Part shown: piece after piece, positions 33,457 to 42,689 of the stretch
How the letters are laid out: the number at the start of each line of letters is the position of its first letter
Numbering within the stretch: the stretch's first letter is position 1
The notes under the pieces: generated by a model
Databases searched by the model: none
What the model was told of the DNA's origin: nothing
The model's input: only the letters and a program-made list of their open reading frames with translations
From: Streptomyces sp. ISL-12
GTDB taxonomy: Bacteria > Actinomycetota > Actinomycetes > Streptomycetales > Streptomycetaceae
Direction: 5' to 3'
Assembly (NCBI RefSeq): GCF_018614415.1
Contig: NZ_JAGGOO010000028.1
Span: 124,001 to 188,000 of the forward strand
Length of the DNA: 64,000 nucleotides
Translations under genes and position numbers: made by a program

Positions 33457-34656
33457 ATGCAGCACCGCATCATCGTCCTCGGCGCCGGCTACGCCGGAAC
33501 CGTCGCGGCCGGCCGCCTCGCCAAGCGGCTGCACCGCGACGACGTGACCATCACCCTCGTCAACGCCGAGCCCGACTTCGTCGAACGCGTGCGGATGCAC
33601 CAGCTCGCGGCCGGCCAGGATCTCAGGCCCCGGCCGTTGCGCGAGATGTTCGCCGGCACCGGCGTGGAACTGCGGATCGCCCGGGTCACCGGCGTCGACG
33701 TCGACCGCCGGACCGTCACCGTCGCAGACCCGGACGGCGGCACCGGGGAACTGGCCTACGACACCCTCGTCCACGCCCTCGGCAGCGGCCGGCACGACCA
33801 GGGCGTCCCCGGAGCCGCCGAGCACGCCTTCGAGGTCGCGAGCCGGCCCGGCGCCCTCCGGCTGCGCGAGCGGCTGGCCGGCCTGGCCGCCGGGCAGCCC
33901 GTGGTCGTCGTCGGCGGCGGCCTCACCGGCCTGGAGGCCGCGACCGAGATCGCCGAGGCCCGCCCGGACCTCGCCGTCGGCCTGGTGACCCGCGGCGCTC
34001 TGGGCGACTGGCTGTCCGACAAGGGCCGCCGGCACCTGCGGAAGGTCTTGGCCCGGCTCGGCATCACCGTGCACGAGCACACCGCCGTCACCGCCGTCGA
34101 GGCCGACCGCGTCGTCACCACCGACGGCACGGCCGTACCGGCCGCGGCCACCGTGTGGACCACCGGCTTCGCGGCCCACCCGATCGCGCGGGCCACCGCC
34201 CTGGAGGTCACCGGCACGGGCCAGGTCGTGGTCGACCGGACCATGCGCTCGGTCTCCCACCCCGACGTGTACGCCGTCGGCGACGCGGCCTGGGCGATGG
34301 GCCCCGGCGACAAGCCGCTGCGGATGTCGTGCGCCTCGGGCGGCCCCACCGCGTGGCAAGCGGCCGACGCCATCGCGGCCCGCCTGACCGGCGGGAAGCT
34401 CCCGGACCTGACGATCCGCTACTTCAACCAGTGCGTCTCCCTGGGCCGCGGGGACGGCCTGATCCAGTACGTCACCGCCGACGACCGGTCGGTCGGCGCG
34501 GCCCTGACCGGCCGGCTCGCCGCCCTCTACAAGGAACTGGTCTGCAAGGGCGCGGCCTGGGGCGTCGCCCACCCGACGCTCGGCCTGCCGGTGCGCCGCC
34601 GCCGTGTCGTACGGGACACGAACCGGACGGAGCAGGCCGTCGAGGCGGCGGCCTGA
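33457..34656 (+). CDS. NAD(P)/FAD-dependent oxidoreductase, partner of the ECF41 sigma factor
   Basis: 399 residues, two-dinucleotide-binding flavoprotein of the NDH-2/ferredoxin-reductase type. The FAD site is IIVLGAGYAGTVAAGRLAKRL (residues 5-25), the NAD site VVVVGGGLTGLEAATEIAEARPD near 150, and the C-terminal FAD motif HPDVYAVGDAAW near 270. Genes like this are the usual targets of ECF41 sigma factors. AGGAGCAGGACC precedes the ATG. The electron acceptor is unknown. Confidence 0.88.
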   Translation: MQHRIIVLGAGYAGTVAAGRLAKRLHRDDVTITLVNAEPDFVERVRMHQLAAGQDLRPRPLREMFAGTGVELRIARVTGVDVDRRTVTVADPDGGTGELAYDTLVHALGSGRHDQGVPGAAEHAFEVASRPGALRLRERLAGLAAGQPVVVVGGGLTGLEAATEIAEARPDLAVGLVTRGALGDWLSDKGRRHLRKVLARLGITVHEHTAVTAVEADRVVTTDGTAVPAAATVWTTGFAAHPIARATALEVTGTGQVVVDRTMRSVSHPDVYAVGDAAWAMGPGDKPLRMSCASGGPTAWQAADAIAARLTGGKLPDLTIRYFNQCVSLGRGDGLIQYVTADDRSVGAALTGRLAALYKELVCKGAAWGVAHPTLGLPVRRRRVVRDTNRTEQAVEAAA

Positions 34657-34804
34657 CGCGCGGCGCCCTGTCAGGTGCGGACGGGACGCACACATAGCTT
34701 GCGGCGGGCGCGGCGCGGGGCGGGCCGGGGCCTGGTAGTCAGGAGCGGTCGGCGCGTGCCGCCGCCGGCGCACCGCCCACCGACCGTCTCCCAGGGAGTC
34801 GCCC

Positions 34805-35149
34805 GTGCCCCGCTCACAGGCCCGTGTCGTCACCGACCGCCCGCACCGCTATGCCAGACAGCTCGCCGCCCACCTCGGCAGGCGGGCCCGTACCGACTGG
34901 GACGAGGAGGCCGCCGAGGGCCGCCTGGTCTTCCAGGACGGGACCGGGACCCTCGCCGCCACCGACGGGGCCCTGCTGCTGACCGTGGAGGCGCCGGACG
35001 ACAGGCTGCCGCGGCTGGAGGACGTCGTCGGCCGTCACCTGGTGCGCTTCGGCGCCAGGGACGAACTGGTGGTGGCCTGGCACCGGGACACGGGCGAACC
35101 CGGCACCGTCCAGCGCGGCACCGGTGACCCGGGTACCCCCGGCGCCTGA
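34805..35149 (+). CDS. DUF2218 domain protein
   Basis: 114 residues: ARVVTDRPHRYARQLAAHLGRRAR...RLVFQDGTGTLAATDGALLLTVEAPDDRLPRLEDVVGRHLVRFGARDELVVAWHR is the whole DUF2218 fold (a small alpha/beta protein, function unknown). The Gly/Thr/Pro tail is extra. GTG start with GGGAG about 8 bp upstream. Confidence 0.8.
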   Translation: MPRSQARVVTDRPHRYARQLAAHLGRRARTDWDEEAAEGRLVFQDGTGTLAATDGALLLTVEAPDDRLPRLEDVVGRHLVRFGARDELVVAWHRDTGEPGTVQRGTGDPGTPGA

Positions 35150-35175
35150 CGGAATCCGCTGGCTACCATGCCGTC

Positions 35176-36021
35176 ATGGAAGCAGAACACGAGCCGCCGC
35201 GACTGCCCGGCGCCACCCGGTACGCCGGGACACGGTACGGACGGATCGCCTACACGGACACCGACCCGTCAGGTTCCGCCGCCGCGCCGCCGCTGCTGTT
35301 CGTGCACGGCAACTCCTCGTCCCGGAAGGTCTTCCACGCCCAGCTCGCCGACGACTTCGGCGGGCGGCGGCTGCTGGCCCTCGACCTGCCGGGCCACGGG
35401 GAGTCGGACGACGCGGCGGACCCCGGGGCGGCGTACACGCAGCGCGGCTACGCCGCCGCGATCGTCGAGTTCCTCGGCACCCTGGACATCGACCGGGCCG
35501 TGGTCGTCGGCTGGTCGCTCGGCGGGCACATCGGCCTGGAGCTCGTCCCCCTCTTCCCCGGCCTTGCGGGGCTCGTCGTCACCGGCACCCCGCCCGTCAA
35601 CCGGGACACCCTCAGGGAGGGCTTCCGGCCGGGCCTGGCATACGCCGGCACCGAGGACCTCACGCCCGCCCAGGCGGCCGAGTTCGCCGGACAGATCACG
35701 CTCTCCCCGCCCCCCGCCTGGGTCGTCGACGACGTGGTACGGACGGACGGGCGGTCCCGGCGCCTCATGTTCGAGTCGTTCAGTGCCGGGCGGGACTCGG
35801 ACCAGAAGGCGCTCGTCGAGAAGTCCCCGGTACCGCTCGCGATCATCGACGGACGCGACGACCCGTTCGTCGACCACGCCTACGTGGCGTCCCTCCCGTA
35901 CGCCGCGCTGTGGCGCGGAACGCCGACGGTCCTGGAGGGCCGGCGCCACGCGGCGTTCCTGGAGGACCCCGTGCGGTACGACGACCTGCTCCGCGCCTTC
36001 CTGCGCGACCACGGACTCTGA
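35176..36021 (+). CDS. Alpha/beta hydrolase
   Basis: 281 residues. PPLLFVHGNSSSRKVFHAQL (oxyanion HGN), nucleophile elbow VVVGWSLGGHIGLEL (Ser near residue 115), acid IIDGRDDPFVDHAY and His in EGRRHAAFLEDP. A short cap domain lies between. Substrate unknown. It starts 26 bp after the DUF2218 gene on the same strand and may share its transcript. Confidence 0.88.
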   Translation: MEAEHEPPRLPGATRYAGTRYGRIAYTDTDPSGSAAAPPLLFVHGNSSSRKVFHAQLADDFGGRRLLALDLPGHGESDDAADPGAAYTQRGYAAAIVEFLGTLDIDRAVVVGWSLGGHIGLELVPLFPGLAGLVVTGTPPVNRDTLREGFRPGLAYAGTEDLTPAQAAEFAGQITLSPPPAWVVDDVVRTDGRSRRLMFESFSAGRDSDQKALVEKSPVPLAIIDGRDDPFVDHAYVASLPYAALWRGTPTVLEGRRHAAFLEDPVRYDDLLRAFLRDHGL

Positions 36022-36102
36022 CCAGCTGTCAACTCCGTTGTCAGACCCCTGTGGAAGAGTGCTCCGCGCCAACTCGTCCAGCGACTGAAGCGGAGCATCT
36101 CC

Positions 36103-37587
36103 ATGCGGGACCGGACCGACGCGCGACCGACCGGACGCACCGGGAATTCCCCCGGCGCCCCCGTCCTCGTCTACGACACCGAGGTGCGGGCCGGTGACCG
36201 GTGGTGGCACCGGGGCCCCCGGCTGACGGTCCGGCTGGACCGGGGCGAGCCCGGCGGGCTGAGGGAGCTGGCCTGGCGGTCCGCGAGCGGAGCCGAGGCC
36301 GTGATCGTGTTCGACGACGCGATGACGGCATTCCGCGGACAGTGCCGCACCGCCGACGGCATGACACGGGAGTACCGCGGAACCGAGCGCGGACGCCGCG
36401 CGAGCGAGGGGGAGATACCCGTCGTCCCGTCGCACGTCTTCGTCACCGAGGAGGACCGGATCGATGACGGAATCGATGACGGGATCGATGACGGGGACGG
36501 GGACGGGGCCGACGCCCGGCCGTGGGTCGGGCGGCTGCGCCTGGTCCTGGACGACGGCCAGGGCCCCGTGGAACGGGTCATCTGGCGTACGGGGAACGGC
36601 ACCTTCGGGACCGTGACCCTGCGCCCCGCGCCCGCCCGGAACACCGTACCGGTGGCGGTCAAGGAGGTCGTGGCCAGCGGCGAACACCGGAAGGCCGGCG
36701 AAGTCGCCGCGAACCTGCTCGGCCCCGGGCCCGGCAAGTGGCTGACGCCCGAGGACACCGCGACCCTCGACTTCGCCCTGCCCGCCCCGGCCGCCGTCAC
36801 CGCCTACCGGCTCACCTCGGCCAACGACTACCGGGACCGCGACCCCCGCGACTGGCGGCTGCGGGGATCGGAGGACGGCACCACCTGGTACACCCTCGAC
36901 TCACGCGTGGACCAGGCGTTCCCCCGGCGCGACCAGAGCCGTGAGTACACCGTGGCCAACTCCACGGCCTACCCGCTGTACCGGCTCGACATCGACCGCA
37001 ACTGGGGGCGGGCGCCCGAGACACAGCTGAACCGGGTGGAACTCCTCACCGACGCCGACCCCGGCCTGGTCGGCGCCCCCGTCCCCGTCTCCCGGATCGA
37101 GGCCAGCGGCGAGCACACGGGCGCCGGTGAGGTCGCGGCCAACCTGCTCCGCGCCGACGCCGGCAAATGGCTCGTCTTCTCCGGGACGGCCCGGCTGGAG
37201 TTCGTGCTGCCCGCCCCGGCCACCGTCACGGACTACGCGCTGACCTCGGCCGACGACCACTGCTCGCGGGACCCGAAGGACTGGCGGCTGGAGGGCTCCG
37301 ACGACGGCCGCACCTGGGTGACCCTGGACCGCCGGACCGGTGAGACGTTCCCCGAACGCTTCCTGGTACGGGAGTTCACCGTGACCGGCGCGGCGCCGTA
37401 CGCCCGCTACCGGCTGCACATCACCGCCAACGCGGAGGGCGTGGGCGAGATCCAGCTCAACAGGGTGCAGTTGCTGAGGAAGGACAGTCACCCGACTCCC
37501 GCCTACGGGCAGTTCTCCGGTGTTCTCCGGCACGGCCACGGTCCCGCCGTCGGCTACCGGGGGAGCGCCGTCCGGCCCCTGGGCTGA
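36103..37587 (+). CDS. Tandem discoidin (F5/8 type C) domain protein without a signal peptide
   Basis: 494 residues. An N-terminal domain of about 140 residues (VLVYDTEVRAGDRWWHRGPRLTVRL...) is followed by an acidic linker IDDGIDDGIDDGDGDG encoded by three 12-bp repeats, a beta-rich part, and two discoidin-like domains of about 135 residues (residues 185-320 and 325-470). Each repeat contains SGEH, GEVAANLL, KWL, DWRL-G-DG-TW-TLD and Q-LNRV-LL. Such domains bind carbohydrates. No export signal is seen at the chosen ATG, so the protein may be cytosolic or the leader may be mis-started. Confidence 0.75.
   Translation: MRDRTDARPTGRTGNSPGAPVLVYDTEVRAGDRWWHRGPRLTVRLDRGEPGGLRELAWRSASGAEAVIVFDDAMTAFRGQCRTADGMTREYRGTERGRRASEGEIPVVPSHVFVTEEDRIDDGIDDGIDDGDGDGADARPWVGRLRLVLDDGQGPVERVIWRTGNGTFGTVTLRPAPARNTVPVAVKEVVASGEHRKAGEVAANLLGPGPGKWLTPEDTATLDFALPAPAAVTAYRLTSANDYRDRDPRDWRLRGSEDGTTWYTLDSRVDQAFPRRDQSREYTVANSTAYPLYRLDIDRNWGRAPETQLNRVELLTDADPGLVGAPVPVSRIEASGEHTGAGEVAANLLRADAGKWLVFSGTARLEFVLPAPATVTDYALTSADDHCSRDPKDWRLEGSDDGRTWVTLDRRTGETFPERFLVREFTVTGAAPYARYRLHITANAEGVGEIQLNRVQLLRKDSHPTPAYGQFSGVLRHGHGPAVGYRGSAVRPLG
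36458..36493 (+). repeat. Three 12-bp tandem repeats encoding IDDG
   Basis: GGATCGATGACG, GAATCGATGACG, GGATCGATGACG, followed by GGGACG units. The repeat is in frame (Ile-Asp-Asp-Gly), so length changes would add or remove four residues. Confidence 0.85.
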
Positions 37588-37651
37588 CCTCTCGCCGGGC
37601 AGCGGACGGCGCCGCGCCGACGGGGGACCACCGGCGCGGAGCGCTCGCGGG

Positions 37652-37679
37652 CCGGCCGCTACGGGGCCGTAGCGGCCGG
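37652..37679. terminator. Hairpin terminator after the discoidin gene
   Basis: CCGGCCGCTACGG, two bases, CCGTAGCGGCCGG: perfect 13-bp arms. It also contains the stop codon of the decayed kinase-like gene on the minus strand. Confidence 0.65.
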
Positions 37680-38430
37680 GGCGTCACCGCCCTCGGCCCC
37701 GGCCGGGGCCCGCTCGATCTCGGCCGCGGGGAACGGGTCCGCGCTTGCTCCGGGCGAGCAGGCGGTGCTGGACGTCGTGCATGACGGCGGCGTGCATGAC
37801 GGCGGCGTGCGGGGCGTGGCGGTCGATGAGCGCGCGCAGGCCGGCGCAGACGCCGTCGGGCCGACGGCTCGAACGCCACCCCTTGAGGAGGGTCCGCGAC
37901 TTCGACCTGGCGGCGCCCGGGGCCGCCTTCCTCACCCGGCTCCTCGCCTACGACCGCTCCTACGCACCGACCCACATGCTCCGCGCCCACCGACTCCGTC
38001 CCGCCCGCGGCACGGTGGCCACCGAGCCAGACGGCCGGCGTTCGCGGCAGGTGCTCCAGGAAGAGGACCACACTGCGGGCGGAGCGCCCCATGGCCTCCA
38101 GCCGGCGGCGCACGGCCTGCGTCCCGTCCCAGTGCGCGACGGCCCCTTCCACTCCTCCGAACGCGTCCCCGAAGCCGGCCGGGGGAGTGTCGGGCAGGAC
38201 CCGCCAGTGGTAGAGCAGGGGGAACCCGTGTACTCGTCGCGCAGCACCCGCCGCGTGGTCATGGGGTGTGCGGCCAGTTCACGCCAGGCGCCTAAACCCG
38301 CCGACCCTGTCGCGCACTGGTAGCAGAGGGGCGAGCCCGAAGAGGTTGGCGGTCGACCGGACGTGCCGGGGCCGCAGTTCGAGGTCCGTCAGCCGCGTAC
38401 GCGTGGACCCGCGCGGCGCGTCCTGACTCG
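37659..38430 (-). pseudogene. Decayed protein-kinase-like gene with an internal inversion
   Basis: Minus-strand text from about 38400 reads LTDLELRPRHVRSTANLFGLAPL, then after frame changes ELAAHPMTTRRVLRDEYTG and LLYHWRVLPDTPPAGFGDAFGGV...HWDGTQAVRRRLEAMGRSARSVVLFLEHLPRTPAVWLG, the start of an actinobacterial kinase-like family. The following part, VRDFDLAAPGAAFLTRLLAYDRSYAPTHMLRAHRL, is on the plus strand (about 37895-38000), and the C-terminal end DGVCAGLRALIDRHAPHAAVMH... returns to the minus strand. The catalytic HxD/DFG region is missing. Three frames and an inverted segment show a dead gene. Confidence 0.6.
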
Positions 38431-38640
38431 GTCGCGTCCAGCCAAGGCTCCGCCTGTCGTCCGGTCCCGGTTCCCGTCGATCACGTCAGGAGTCTCCTCC
38501 GCTGCCCTCCTCCTCGTCAGGAGTCTTGCGCACCGCACGCCGCGTGCTTACTTTCGAGTAACTCCGCACTGCTGTCGTCGTGTTGTTGTCGTGGCCGCAT
38601 CAAATCCCGGCGGCCTCTCGCCTACCGAAGGGGTACGACC

Positions 38641-40446
38641 GTGGAAGAGATCCAGCACCGCACCCCGCTCAGCCGTCGCCACGCACTGCAGGTGGCGGGC
38701 GGTGTGGTGGCGGCCGGTACGGTCATGGGAGCGTCCCGTGCCGCCGCCGCCCCGCTGTCCGCGTCCGCCGCCGCCGCGGACGCGGACGTCATCGTCGTAG
38801 GAGGCGGCCTGGCCGGTCTCGTCGCCACCTCCGAACTGGCCGCGGCGGGCCGCAAGGTGCTCCTGCTCGACCAGGAACCGGAGGCGAGCCTGGGCGGTCA
38901 GGCGTACTGGTCGTTCGGCGGTCTGTTCCTGATCGACTCCTTCGAGCAGCGGCTGTGCGGCATCAAGGACTCCCTCGAACTGGCCCGGCAGGACTGGTTC
39001 GGCACGGCGGGCTTCGACCGAGGGGTGGACGACAGACTCGGCGAGGACTACTGGGCCCGCAGATGGGCCGACGCGTACCTGGAGTTCGCCGCGGGTGAGA
39101 AGCGCTCCTGGCTGGCGGGGATGGGCATGACCTGGGTCCCGGTCGTGGGCTGGGCGGAACGCGGCGGCCAGCTCGCCACCGGGCCCGGCAACTCCGTGCC
39201 CCGCTTCCACGTGACCCTCGGCACCGGACCGGCCGTGATGGAACCGTTCGAGAAGCGGGTGCGCGCGGCCGCGCGGAAGGGCCTGGTCACCTTCAAGTTC
39301 CGCCACCAGGTGGACGAACTGCTCACCACCGGCGGTGTGGTGAACGGGGTGCGCGGGTCCGTACTGGAGGCCAGCGACGCGCCACGGGGCACCGCCAGTT
39401 CGCGCACCGCCGTCGGTTCCTTCGAACTGCGCGCCCCCCTCGTGATCGTCGCCTCCGGTGGCATCGGCGGCAACCTGGACCTGGTCCGGCAGAACTGGCC
39501 GAGCCGCCTGGGGCCCGCCCCGCGCACCATGGTCACCGGTGTCCCCGCCCACGTGGACGGCCGGATGCTGGCCATCGCCGAACGGGCCGGGGGCCGGCTG
39601 GTGAACCGGGACCGGATGTGGCACTACACCGAGGGCCTGAAGAACCACACGCCCATCTGGCCGGGCCACGGCATCCGCATCCTGCCCGCCCCCTCCTCCC
39701 TGTGGTTCGACGCCAAGGGCCGGCGCTTCCCGACGCCCGCCATCCCGGGGTACGACACCCTCGGCACCCTGAAGATGATCAAGGACACGGGGTACGACTA
39801 CTCGTGGTTCGTGCTCAACCTGCGCATCATCAAGAAGGAGTTCACGCTCTCCGGCTCCGAGCAGAACCCCGAGCTCACCGACAAGAACCTGGTCGCCTAC
39901 CTCGCCAACCGGCTCCTCGACCAGACCCCGGCACCGGTCCAGAAGTTCCTCGACAAGGGCGAGGACTTCGTCGTCGCGGACACCCTGGAGAAACTGGTCG
40001 CGGGGATGAACGAGCTGACCGGTGAGAACCTCGTAGACGCCGCTGAACTCGGTCGGCAGATCACCGCGCGCGACCGCGAGGTGGACAACCGGTTCGGCAA
40101 GGACGTCCAGATCATGGGCATCCGCAACTCCATGGCGTACGTGGGCGACGACCTCTCGCGCACGGTCGACCTGCACAAGATCCTCGACCCCGCCGCCGGG
40201 CCCCTGATCGCGGTCCGGCTCAACCTGCTCAGCCGCAAGACCCTCGGCGGGCTCCAGACCGACCTCTCCGGCCGCGTTCTCGACGCCGACGGCGCCCCGG
40301 TCCCCGGCCTCTACGCCGCCGGTGAGGCCGCCGGTTTCGGCGGGGGCGGCGTGCACGGATACCGGTCGCTGGAGGGCACCTTCCTCGGCGGCTGCCTCTT
40401 CTCCGGGCGTCAGGCCGGCCGCGCCGCCGCCGCGGAGACCGCCTGA
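38641..40446 (+). CDS. Tat-exported FAD-binding dehydrogenase (flavocytochrome c / ketosteroid-dehydrogenase type)
   Basis: 601 residues. The leader has LSRRHALQVAGGVVAAGTVMGASRAAAA, a Tat signal. Mature protein: FAD Rossmann motif DVIVVGGGLAGLVATSELAAAGRKVLLLDQE at residues 50-80, a long substrate domain, and the C-terminal AGFGGGGVHGYRSLEGTFLGGCLFSGRQAGR. The family oxidises or reduces steroid-like or fumarate-like substrates; no haem motif (CxxCH) is present, so an external electron partner is needed. GTG start with GAAGGGG upstream. Confidence 0.85.
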   Translation: MEEIQHRTPLSRRHALQVAGGVVAAGTVMGASRAAAAPLSASAAAADADVIVVGGGLAGLVATSELAAAGRKVLLLDQEPEASLGGQAYWSFGGLFLIDSFEQRLCGIKDSLELARQDWFGTAGFDRGVDDRLGEDYWARRWADAYLEFAAGEKRSWLAGMGMTWVPVVGWAERGGQLATGPGNSVPRFHVTLGTGPAVMEPFEKRVRAAARKGLVTFKFRHQVDELLTTGGVVNGVRGSVLEASDAPRGTASSRTAVGSFELRAPLVIVASGGIGGNLDLVRQNWPSRLGPAPRTMVTGVPAHVDGRMLAIAERAGGRLVNRDRMWHYTEGLKNHTPIWPGHGIRILPAPSSLWFDAKGRRFPTPAIPGYDTLGTLKMIKDTGYDYSWFVLNLRIIKKEFTLSGSEQNPELTDKNLVAYLANRLLDQTPAPVQKFLDKGEDFVVADTLEKLVAGMNELTGENLVDAAELGRQITARDREVDNRFGKDVQIMGIRNSMAYVGDDLSRTVDLHKILDPAAGPLIAVRLNLLSRKTLGGLQTDLSGRVLDADGAPVPGLYAAGEAAGFGGGGVHGYRSLEGTFLGGCLFSGRQAGRAAAAETA

Positions 40447-40470
40447 GGGCAGCCGCTCCCCGGCCGCCGG

Positions 40471-41325
40471 TCAGTCCTTGCCGAACAGCTCCGGGGGAAA
40501 GGCTCCCGCCGCCCGCACCAGCCGGGTGAAGCCGCCGGCCAGTTCGGTCAGCCGCGCGGTGGCAGCCGGGCCCAGGTGGTCGTACGGGGCGGCGTCGAGG
40601 CGGTCGGTGAGCGTCTCGGTGTCGCCGCGCAGGGCGGCGCCCGCCTCGGTGAGGTCTCCCGCGTCGTCCAGCAGGCCGCGCTTCCGCAACCGGTCCGCGG
40701 CGGCGGCCCACTGCGCCGCGGACCAGCCGCGGGTCTGCTTGAGCACGGCCGACGTCACCGTCTCACCGGTGGCGTTGTGCAGGACCAGCGCCTCGATCCC
40801 GGAGAGCCCGGCGACCGCGAGCGCGGCGAGGTGGCCGTCGCCCCGGTGTTCGCGCAGCAGCGTCGCGGCGTGCCACAGCGCCAGATGCGGTTCCGCGGGC
40901 ACGGGGAGGGCGGCGTTGGCGGAGTACAGCGGCCGTCCCTCGCGGCGGCCCGCGCCGGCGGCGCGCAACGCCAGGCCGGCCGCCTCGGCCATCTCCTCGG
41001 AGGCGAGCGCCTTCTCTCCGAGCAGCCTGCGCAGCGTCCTGTCCGCGCCGCGCAGCCGCGCGGCGAGCACCGCTTCCGGCGTGGTGACCGTCCAGGCCGC
41101 GGGCATGTACCGGGCCACGTGCGCGTGGTCGAAGTTGTAGAACGTCGCCGTGACCGCGCCCGCCCCGACCGCCCCGAGCGGGGCCGCGCGCCCGGCGAGG
41201 TAGGACATGGCCCCGGGCTCCAGCCCGAGCGCGGCGAGTTCGTCCCGGTACTCCGGTGCGAAGTAGACGGTCGAGTGCAGGGGGCTGACGGCGTTGTGGC
41301 AGCGACGGCCGGTGGGTGCGTCCAT
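40471..41325 (-). CDS. SCO6745-family protein
   Basis: 284 residues of the actinobacterial SCO6745 family, which has a helix-turn-helix-like C-terminal region and no known activity. Diagnostic segments: CHNAVSPLHSTVYFAPEYRDELAALGL, GRAAPLGAVGAGAVTATFYNFDHAHVARYMPAAW and LHNATGETVTSAVLKQTRGWSAAQWAAAADRLRKRGLL. ATG 41325 is preceded by GAGGG at 6 bp; an ATG two codons earlier overlaps that SD. A possible GntR site lies 20 bp upstream. Confidence 0.8.
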   Translation of the reverse strand: MDAPTGRRCHNAVSPLHSTVYFAPEYRDELAALGLEPGAMSYLAGRAAPLGAVGAGAVTATFYNFDHAHVARYMPAAWTVTTPEAVLAARLRGADRTLRRLLGEKALASEEMAEAAGLALRAAGAGRREGRPLYSANAALPVPAEPHLALWHAATLLREHRGDGHLAALAVAGLSGIEALVLHNATGETVTSAVLKQTRGWSAAQWAAAADRLRKRGLLDDAGDLTEAGAALRGDTETLTDRLDAAPYDHLGPAATARLTELAGGFTRLVRAAGAFPPELFGKD

Positions 41326-41344
41326 GCCCATCCCTCTTTCCAAG

Positions 41345-41356
41345 ATAATCGATTAT
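41345..41356. promoter_or_regulatory. Palindrome shared with the GntR gene promoter
   Basis: ATAATCGATTAT, perfect 12-bp palindrome, 20 bp before the SCO6745-family start and in the promoter shared with the FemX-like gene. A copy with one mismatch is at 43405-43416. Confidence 0.55.
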
Positions 41357-41475
41357 TACTTACTTGATCGATCGTATGCACCCATAGGAGGGGAACGCAA
41401 GGGCGCGGCCGTGTGCTGCGCGGATGCGGGGGCGCCGCTCATTAGGCTGGTGCGCCCGACAAAGGAGCGCTGCGC

Positions 41476-42597
41476 ATGAGCTACCGCCTGAAGGTGATCA
41501 CCCGTCAGGAACACCTGGCTTTCGCCGCGGCCCGGCCCTCGGTGAGCCACATGCAGGTCCCCTCGTGGGGGGACGTGAAGCCGGACTGGCGGGCGGAGAG
41601 CCTGGGGTGGTTCGACGGGGACGGCCGGCTCGTCGGGGCCGGGCTGGTGCTCCTGCGGTCGCTGCCGAAGGTGCGGCGGTACTTCGCGTACCTGCCCGAG
41701 GGGCCGGTCGTCGACTGGACCGCGCCGGATCTGGAGCAGTGGCTCGCACCGATGCTCGCCCACCTGAAGGAGCGCGGTGCCTTCTCCGTACGGATGGGAC
41801 CGCCCGTCGTCGCCCGCCGCTGGAGCGCCGACGTGGTCAAGGCGGCGATCGCCGACCCGGCGGCCGAGCGGCTCGGGGACGTGGAGGCCACCACCCGGGA
41901 ACCGGCGGCCGACGAGATCGCCGGCCGGCTGCACCGGGCGGGCTGGCGGCGGACCGAACCGGGCACGGAGGACGGCTTCGCCGCCGGACAGCCGCGGTAC
42001 GTGTTCCAGGTCCCGTTCACCGGCCGGTCGCTGGACGAGATCGAGCGGGGCCTGAACCAGCAGTGGCGCCGCAACATCAAGAAGGCGGAGAAGGCCGGGG
42101 TCAAGGTGGTCGAGGGCGGGTACGACGACCTGCCGGTCTTCCACACCCTCTACACCGAGACGGCCGAACGGGACCGCTTCGTCCCCCGCCCGCTGCCCTA
42201 CTTCCAGCGGATGTGGACCGCCCTGACGGCAGAAGACCCCCGCCGCATGCGCCTCTACCTCGCCCACCACGACGGCGACACACTCGCCGCCGCCACGATG
42301 CTGACCGTCGGCGAGCACGTCTGGTACTCCTACGGCGCCTCCACCGTCCGCAAGCGCGAGGTGCAGCCGAACAACGCCCTCCAGTGGCGCATGATGTCCG
42401 ACGCCCATGAACAGGGGGCCGCCGTCTACGACTTCCGCGGCATCACCGACACCCTGGAGGAGAGCAACCACCTCGTGGGACTGCTCCGCTTCAAGGCCGG
42501 CGCCGGCGGCGAGGCCGTCGAGTATCTCGGCGAGTGGGAGTACCCGCTCAACAAGGCCCTGCACAGGGCCGTCGGGTTCTACCTGTCCCGGCGCTGA
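41476..42597 (+). CDS. FemX/FemAB-family aminoacyltransferase
   Basis: 373 residues with two GNAT-like halves; LPEGPVVDWTAPDLEQWLAPMLAHLKERGAFSVRMGPP, then LNQQWRRNIKKAEKAGVKVVEG and VQPNNALQWRMMSDAHEQGAAVYDFRGI are FemABX signatures. FemX uses Gly-tRNA to add the first glycine of the peptidoglycan cross-bridge on lipid II, and Streptomyces has a glycine bridge. The coiled-coil tRNA-binding insert seen in staphylococcal Fem proteins is short here, as usual in actinomycetes. Confidence 0.9.
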   Translation: MSYRLKVITRQEHLAFAAARPSVSHMQVPSWGDVKPDWRAESLGWFDGDGRLVGAGLVLLRSLPKVRRYFAYLPEGPVVDWTAPDLEQWLAPMLAHLKERGAFSVRMGPPVVARRWSADVVKAAIADPAAERLGDVEATTREPAADEIAGRLHRAGWRRTEPGTEDGFAAGQPRYVFQVPFTGRSLDEIERGLNQQWRRNIKKAEKAGVKVVEGGYDDLPVFHTLYTETAERDRFVPRPLPYFQRMWTALTAEDPRRMRLYLAHHDGDTLAAATMLTVGEHVWYSYGASTVRKREVQPNNALQWRMMSDAHEQGAAVYDFRGITDTLEESNHLVGLLRFKAGAGGEAVEYLGEWEYPLNKALHRAVGFYLSRR

Positions 42598-42689
42598 TAC
42601 CTCCGCGGACTGCGCGCGTTCGTCGACGACGTCGGTATCCGCACAGGCGACGAGGACCTCATCACCCGTACCGCGAGGGACCGACTCCC

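Noticed and set aside
37745-38323. A 192-codon plus-strand frame as a gene
   Set aside because: Only a short middle part resembles a protein family and the flanks resemble that family on the other strand; explained better as a rearranged pseudogene.
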